NCBI GenBank assembly: GCA_034696485.1
Contig: JAQIWT010000005.1
Coordinates: 31,355 to 95,354 of the forward strand
Direction: 5' to 3'
Length of the DNA stretch: 64,000 nt
Source of the DNA: Isohypsibius dastychi
Taxonomy: Eukaryota > Tardigrada > Eutardigrada > Parachela > Isohypsibiidae
Numbering within the stretch: the stretch's first letter is position 1; each line of letters starts with the position of its first letter. The notes beneath the pieces were generated by a model. That model was not told the origin of the DNA. It saw nothing but the letters and a program-made list of their open reading frames with translations, and made no database searches. Below, one piece after another: positions 58,566 to 64,000 of the stretch. The position numbers were made by a program, and so were the translations under genes.

Positions 58566-61282
58566 ATGCAAATTATGGAGAGGTGTGATTTGTTTTTAAC
58601 CGGGATTATTTTGGCTGGTTTGTTTTCTGTTGTTCTGACCACGAATCGATATTATGGAACTTACACAGTTTATGGATCGGTAAAAATGATATTCTTTTTG
58701 GATCGACTTTTTGAAATTTTTCCATTCTAATTTCAGGGTGATACGATAATACAGACTTTTCACGCGCATTTAGGTACTAGCCAACCCAACCGGAAGTGGA
58801 ATGTCGAATGTCTCGATGGTGAAGATTATTTACTCGAATTGTCTTTTGTTTATTTTATTTTTTGTATTTCGCAGGTGAAGCTATGGTGAGAAATTTTGGT
58901 TATTCGTTGACCAATTTGATCGAATTATTTTCCAGGTCGGAATGGGGTAAATATAACATTATATTTGGATGGCAATTTTTTGCATTAACAAGTGTTCCAG
59001 GGATTTTCAGGATGATTTTGGGGTGAGCTGAATTATTCAACTCGAAATCGGTTTTTATTTTCTGAGTTCATTTTGGTGTTTCTAGCGTATTCAACAGCTA
59101 TGGTGCAAGTTTATGTTTTCCTACAAACCTCCATCGCAAGGATTATATCCGTATTATCCTGGGTATTGTAGAGTTTATTTTGAATTGATTATTTTTATTG
59201 AAATTGAAATTAATTGCGGAAATGCAATTGGGTGATTTATTTGTTTTTTAGATGTCACGTTCGCAATTACACCACCGAATTTCATTGTTTTGATCCATTG
59301 CGGAAAGAGCAGACTGCCGACTCTTTTGTGACAGGTGATGAGTGATCGTTTGACTTTATCTCGCTTCCGCTTGTCGCAAGTCGCTTTTGTTCGAATCAAT
59401 CAATCGGCACATTTCTTTTCTTCAAAGTGTGAAAATATTTTTCGAACAATTGTAAATCTATACTTAAAACAATAAAAGAATTAATTAAATAACTATTTAA
59501 CAAATATTGAATAAATAATCGAATAATTAAATACCTAATAATTGAAAAATGTACAAGTAAATAAAATTTTCTGCTGATACGACAAACGTTTCCAGTTGAG
59601 CTGTACGACGATTCGCGATTATATCATGATTCCAGACGACAGCTTAGCGGTACTTGTTCCGCGCAAACCAATGTTCTCCAAACCTGTGAGAATGGCAAGA
59701 AGTCCAAATTGTCTTAAACATTTAATTGTCATTAAAACACGATCAGGGCCAGTTATTAAAATTGTTATCGGAGAAATATTTTATACGTTAGTTATCGTAA
59801 ATCATAGTTTTAGTGTGTGTTGGAATTGTTGAAATAGGCGTATTTCGACTGATCTATTGTTCAGCGATCCTCGGCAATATCGCACTTATGTGAACACAAA
59901 AAATACAGTATCGTAAAATTATTTCTTCCAAAAACTAAATTCTCTAAAGAAAGTCTATTCCATTTATTGTCGCAGTGCAGAATGGATACATCTACATATT
60001 GCTGGTACATACTGATTCACATATAGCGGAGGAACTTGAGTAACCACTGTTCTACATGCAGTGTTCATTTCTTTCGTAACTTATCAATTGATAGTAGGTG
60101 ATCAAAGTTAGAACAGAAGATTTTCGAAAATTGTAACTGGCCAGAAGAAATATGGGAAACAGGCGGGATTTTGCTGTGACCATACAAACCACTTCTGGTT
60201 TCGGAGAATTCGCCGTAATCTTATCCTGACCGTATTATTCAGTGTGACTTCGCCCCATACCCCCTGAAAATCTGTTTAAAATCAAGAATAATCAGACATT
60301 ACCAAGAAAACTCAAGTTAAAACTAAGGTTATCAAAACGCATTGAAATTTTCAAGTTCCATATATAGCATTATTCTGAATGGTTCGTGATAAATTTTAAA
60401 AGGAAACTCAGATAATTCACGTACACGAGAATAGAAAATAAAGCAACGAAACAAATGATTAACCAAATTTTCGTATATAAATGTAGTTAAATAATGGTCC
60501 TGGTTTAAATATCATTACATTACCATTGAATGCGAAAATACTCTAAAAGTTAGCAGATTACACATTATTCAACAATTGTCATGATGCAGGTCTTTGGCAG
60601 AACAACCTGAACTGGTGGGTTCTTCGGATTCCACAAGACAATCTCTCCCTCATGAAATGCTGCAAAACACCACATGGATATTACATCGATTATGTCTCCT
60701 GTTATTACATGGTGATCATCACAAAACCCATCTTTTCCGAAAATTCGATAAAATTATTCTATTTTTCCAGGCAACCCACGATGCATATTACGAATATTAC
60801 AATACCGCCAACCAAATCATCGTTCAATGTGCAACAAGCTACGTCATGACCGGCATTTCTAAAAAATTAAATCCCTGGAAAAGAGGTGTGTTTTTAATAA
60901 AAATTCAACAACATCTCCGATTTTAAAAATAATATTTTTAGACAATATTATTGATTGGATACAATGCTGTCGCGTGGGTTTTGGTCGAGCGGAAGCGTTC
61001 GCCCCACCAGTTATCAACACTCCATCAGGTACGCCGGCTTATTACAGTCCCCAAAATTCGCAGAACTCCCATAGTGGAATTCCCGTGGGATATAATCGGC
61101 AATATTCAACAACGCAAAATGGTGAGGTAATTGAGGAGGAGAATGAGGATGAAAATGTCGGGATTAATGGCACTGTTTTCGGAGGGGATCGGACTAGTCA
61201 AATAACATCATCTCGCTCGTTAAAGAATCGCAGGAAAAACACCGGGATGAAAGTGTTTGAGTTCGATGAAATGACCATTTAA
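58566..61282 (+). CDS. Putative secreted Cys-rich protein, family unknown
   Basis: Exons supported by phase: 58566-58679 (signal-peptide-like MQIMERCDLFLTGIILAGLF), 58737-58773, small exon(s) between 58875 and 59022, 59086-59162, 59252-59334, 59596-59685, 60590-60711, 60771-60885 and 60942-61282. The middle reads GLYPYYPGCHVRNYTTEFHC, then SGTCSAQTNVLQTC and LWQNNLNWW. The C-terminal Cys block reads KCCKTPHGYYIDYVSCYYM, VQCATSYVMTGISKK and DWIQCCRVGFG, followed by a low-complexity Ser/Asn/Glu tail without a membrane segment. CC...C...C...CC spacing suggests an extracellular disulfide domain; I could not assign a family. Exons near 58.9-59.0 kb are very short (11-12 nt) and their combination is unresolved. 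Confidence 0.6.
59686..60589 (+). other. 0.9-kb intron of the Cys-rich gene
   Basis: Lies between phase-1 exons ending CTCCAAACCT and starting GTCTTTGGCAG. No other feature is recognised in it. Confidence 0.5.
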
Positions 61283-61606
61283 AAAAATGGAGTTCGCCCG
61301 TCTTTTCGAAATTCGCGAAAAAAAGAATTTTTATCAATTTGGGAAATGCTGTTTGTTTTTTGTTTGAAATAATTTCCAACGTTGGATTGCTAAGTCAAAA
61401 TATGTTAGTAAAGTCACGTAAAGTCTTGTTGTTAGTCTTGTTGTAACAACTTGTTACTGATCGTCTTGCTTTTATTATTTTGTCACCGACAGAAAAAGAC
61501 CAAAAACAATTTATTTAATATAATAAATTCGCCGTTTGAAATGGTTTTTGACACATTCAAATCGTAAGTTCGTCCAGCCAAAAATGGTGAAATCTTTTTC
61601 ACAATG

Positions 61607-62786
61607 TCATATGAGTGATCTGGCGAGCAGAAAAAGACAAGTACAAACTATCTTGAGCCCCGATTGATCAGGCTGTGGTGCTCGATTTCGTCGAACTGGC
61701 ATTGATTGTGGGCCTGTAAAAAATAATAGTTGTGTTATTTTGGTGTGATTAAAATTTCATGAAAATACCTTAAGAACATGATTTAACTGAAATTTTATAA
61801 AATTGTTCAAGCTTTATTGATATTACCTGCCTTTCTTAAACTTTTTTTAAATAGAACATTTAGACGGAATTAGACGACAAATAAACAACATTCTATAAAT
61901 ACTCAATGGGCCCTTACAAAGATAGATTATCTGAGTGAATTATTTGAAATAATTATATTCCGTGGTCCCCATTTTCGAGCGGTGCGAGGCGAGGTGAGGC
62001 GACCAGATAATCCAGACCAGATAATCAGGAAAACCAGCTCACGAGCTGGTTATTTATATAATTCAGAATTATATTTCACGCCAATTGGTGATTTTCAGAA
62101 AATATAATCAGGATAATAATTATTTAGATAATCTATCTTTGTAATGTGCCAATATATTTTCAAAAAATTGAAAAATGTTAGATCATCACGAACAAATTAT
62201 TTTGGAAATATCGCCCTTATATTGTCGTTTCTGTTGTTGCATAACTTACTTATTATGTTGAGTGTGACATTGCGGCTAAGCTTGGGCGAAGTTCCGATTT
62301 GGCATTCATAAATGCCGGAATCACCAGGCCTGGCATTTGTGATTCGAAGAGTCCAATCGGATGCCTCACGATCACCGGACAAAGTATATCTATCATCCGG
62401 ATAAAACATTGTCGTCCCAACGGAAATAATATTTAAATGCTTATTATATCTCATCCACGATATCTGAAAAGCATAAAATTAATAAACAAAATATAAGAAT
62501 AAACGAAAAAATTACCAAACATAAATTTCAAACAACCAAAAAAATTCAAAATTTTTTCAAGTTTTCCAAACTTTTTTTTACGAACACATTTTTACCGTAT
62601 GTTGTCCTTGTTCGCGTATTTTGCAAGGCACAAATGCACTGTGACCTTTTTCCACTGTGACATTTGTCAATGTCGAGGTTTCAAAGTTGGGATGATTGAG
62701 GAGCACTGAATTATCTTTTGATTCGCCCAGATGCGCGTTTGAGCCCAGATTATTGAACATTCTCTCGTAATCGTACTCTCGACAAT
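61607..62786 (-). CDS. zig-8: DPR/ZIG-8-like immunoglobulin protein (3' part)
   Basis: Exons in transcript order: 62786 to 62596, 62463 to 62250 and 61713 to 61607, with consistent phases. The V-type Ig domain reads LTNVTVEKGHSAFVPCKI, then HTISWMRYNKHLNIISVGTT and MFYPDDRYTL. It then reads DWTLRITNARPGDSGIYECQ and IGTSPKLSRNVTLNIIS. The VSW-hydrophobic-VGT and DSGIYECQ signature is that of DPR proteins, whose nematode member is ZIG-8; these are neuronal surface recognition proteins. The last exon has no second Ig domain: it encodes a basic linker and the hydrophobic end KIVCTCLFLLARSLI, which resembles a GPI-attachment signal. The signal-peptide exon is not found and is probably beyond the window. 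An alternative is another single-Ig paralogue. Confidence 0.75.
61914..62144. mobile_element. MITE-like element, 231 bp, in the DPR/ZIG-8 last intron
   Basis: TTACAAAGATAGATTATCT at 61914-61932 is repeated exactly in inverted orientation at 62126-62144, and similarity continues inward (AATTATT, ATTATATT). A GC-rich centre with a CCAGCTCACGAGCTGG palindrome lies at about 62034. The target-site duplication is unclear. No coding capacity. Confidence 0.75.
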
Positions 62787-64000
62787 CTGCAAAATAACAA
62801 CATTATAAAAACATCAAAACATTTTCTGAAATAATCACCCATTAATTACGTAAATTAAAAAGCAAACCAGAACAAATGAAATAAATAATACGATAATATA
62901 ATTTAATAATGTAAATGTCACATAATATGTATACTGTATATTAATACTAAAAATAATAAAAATGTAATTTAAACAGAATTAAGTCTACGAAAAATTAAAA
63001 AAACGTTTAATATGAAAACATATGTTTTAATTTTTTTGTGATCAAAGTTATGGAAGTTTTGAAAGGGCCTCTAATTGGGTGAAATAGATCGATTAAACAG
63101 AAAAGACGCACGTTTAGAAGCGTTCCTTTTGAGCGGCGAAATTAAATCGTGCGAAAGTAAGTAGAAATCAGTCTAGTCGTTTGTCTCTAATGTGATATTA
63201 GCACGCCGGCGCTTTTCACTATGAAATAAATGAAATCAACAGGATGCTGTGCCAAAGGAGGAGATGCTCCGGAAGGAAATTGCCTGTTTCCAGAATATTT
63301 ATTCCGAACTAATGTGGCGAAAGACACGCTTTGAATTCCAGATAATAAAACAGAAAAATGTCATTTATTACACGCAATATTTCTCATTAAAATACAACAT
63401 TCCCCGGGTTTAAATTATTTATAGCTAGAACAATTTAATTATGAATCAATAAAAAGATTTTTGGAGAACTTTTCTGTTTGTGACACTTGCTTCTAATAAA
63501 GTAAATATTTCCTCTAACTCTGTTCAAAGTGTCACGGCTTCCTGTGGAAGACATGGTCTTAGAAGTGATTCGTTCGTAAAATGCAATGCTGAACAAATAG
63601 CAAACACTTATGCATGTCTGGCTTGATCGAAATGGCGCTGAATTTGAAATGTCCTATACTCCCTTTTGAATCAATGTCAATTCAATTATCCACAAAAATA
63701 TTTCTTCTGTACTCAAGCCACTTACTATTTTTTAATCGAACATATAGTATTAAATCAATTTACTAAAAAAAGCTACAATGCAAAGCAGGCAACTTGCATA
63801 GCTCAAAATTCGAAAATAGCTGACAAGTTGCATAGGTGGGGGCAATGGTCAGAATCTTAAAAGGTCAAACCTACTGTTGGGGTTAGCCATCCGCTCTCTT
63901 TTGCAATTCGAGCCTGTGCCCAGTTCGAAACTGAAGCCTCGCTTCTTTCTTTGTTTTTGATTTCCTCTCCTTTCACTCTTTCTTCTCATCTGTCCCAATC
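62787..64000. other. No recognised exon; 5' intron or flank of DPR/ZIG-8 gene
   Basis: AT-rich DNA on the 5' side of the minus-strand Ig gene. The first captured exon begins at an acceptor (TTTTGCAG), so at least one upstream exon must exist. None with a signal peptide is convincing here, so it probably lies past 64000. A 64-codon plus-strand frame at 63666-63860 has no domain. Confidence 0.5.

Noticed and set aside
1-64000. tRNA, rRNA, spliced-leader RNA or CRISPR arrays
   Set aside because: No T-loop-type GGTTCGAATCC context with a matching acceptor stem, no rRNA-like blocks and no spaced direct-repeat array were seen by eye; small ncRNAs cannot be excluded without a search.

Overview
The window looks like nuclear DNA from a rhabditid-type nematode. 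The coding exons are interrupted mostly by short introns with TTTTCAG-type acceptors. Two genes have such an acceptor directly upstream of the start codon, as expected for spliced-leader addition or a 5' UTR intron. The protein set is nematode-like: a ZFHX/zfh-2 giant zinc-finger homeodomain protein, a DPR/ZIG-8 immunoglobulin protein and an HLH-30/TFEB-like bHLH-zipper. All names rest on my reading of translated exons; no database search was run. Exon chains were joined by hand and checked for splice phase.

Layout. 1-16.8 kb holds no gene that I can support; it is probably a regulatory or 5' intronic domain of zfh-2. 16.8-31.6 kb (+) is zfh-2: 12 exons, or 13 with one short in-frame intron, about 2,470-2,490 residues, about 22 C2H2 fingers and four homeodomains in the ZFHX3/4 order. 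31.6-33.6 kb is a spacer with a 32-bp perfect palindrome and a 175-bp TA-flanked MITE. 33.6-35.7 kb (+) is a BrkDBD/CENP-B-type DNA-binding gene. A compact housekeeping cluster follows: VPS72/YL-1 (-), NDUFAF8 (+), TRAPPC3 (-), COPE (+), LST8 (-), a TOX-type HMG-box gene (-), GTF2E2/TFIIE-beta (-) and MRPL24 (+). 53.3-55.5 kb (+) is the HLH-30-like gene. A small multipass membrane protein gene follows, then a second diverged copy of the hlh-30 terminal exon. 58.6-61.3 kb (+) is a cysteine-rich putative secreted protein. 61.6-62.8 kb (-) is the 3' part of a DPR/ZIG-8-like gene, and the remainder to 64 kb has no recognised exon.

Themes. Several genes are chromatin or transcription factors (ZFH-2, BrkDBD, VPS72, TOX, TFIIE-beta, HLH-30). 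TRAPPC3 and COPE form a divergent pair of early-secretory genes sharing about 450 bp of upstream DNA. LST8 (TOR complex) and an HLH-30/TFEB-like gene lie about 11 kb apart.

The most unusual signals are: (1) a 9-mer, ACCGGAAGT or its complement, found at least 22 times by eye across exons, introns and UTRs but not in the first 16.8 kb; (2) a pair of 1.1-kb inverted copies, one 4.3 kb upstream of zfh-2 and one inside a zfh-2 intron; (3) a zfh-2 intron built of ~145-bp tandem units that each carry a copy of the next exon's acceptor and start; (4) a duplicated hlh-30 last exon with an unrelated gene between the copies.
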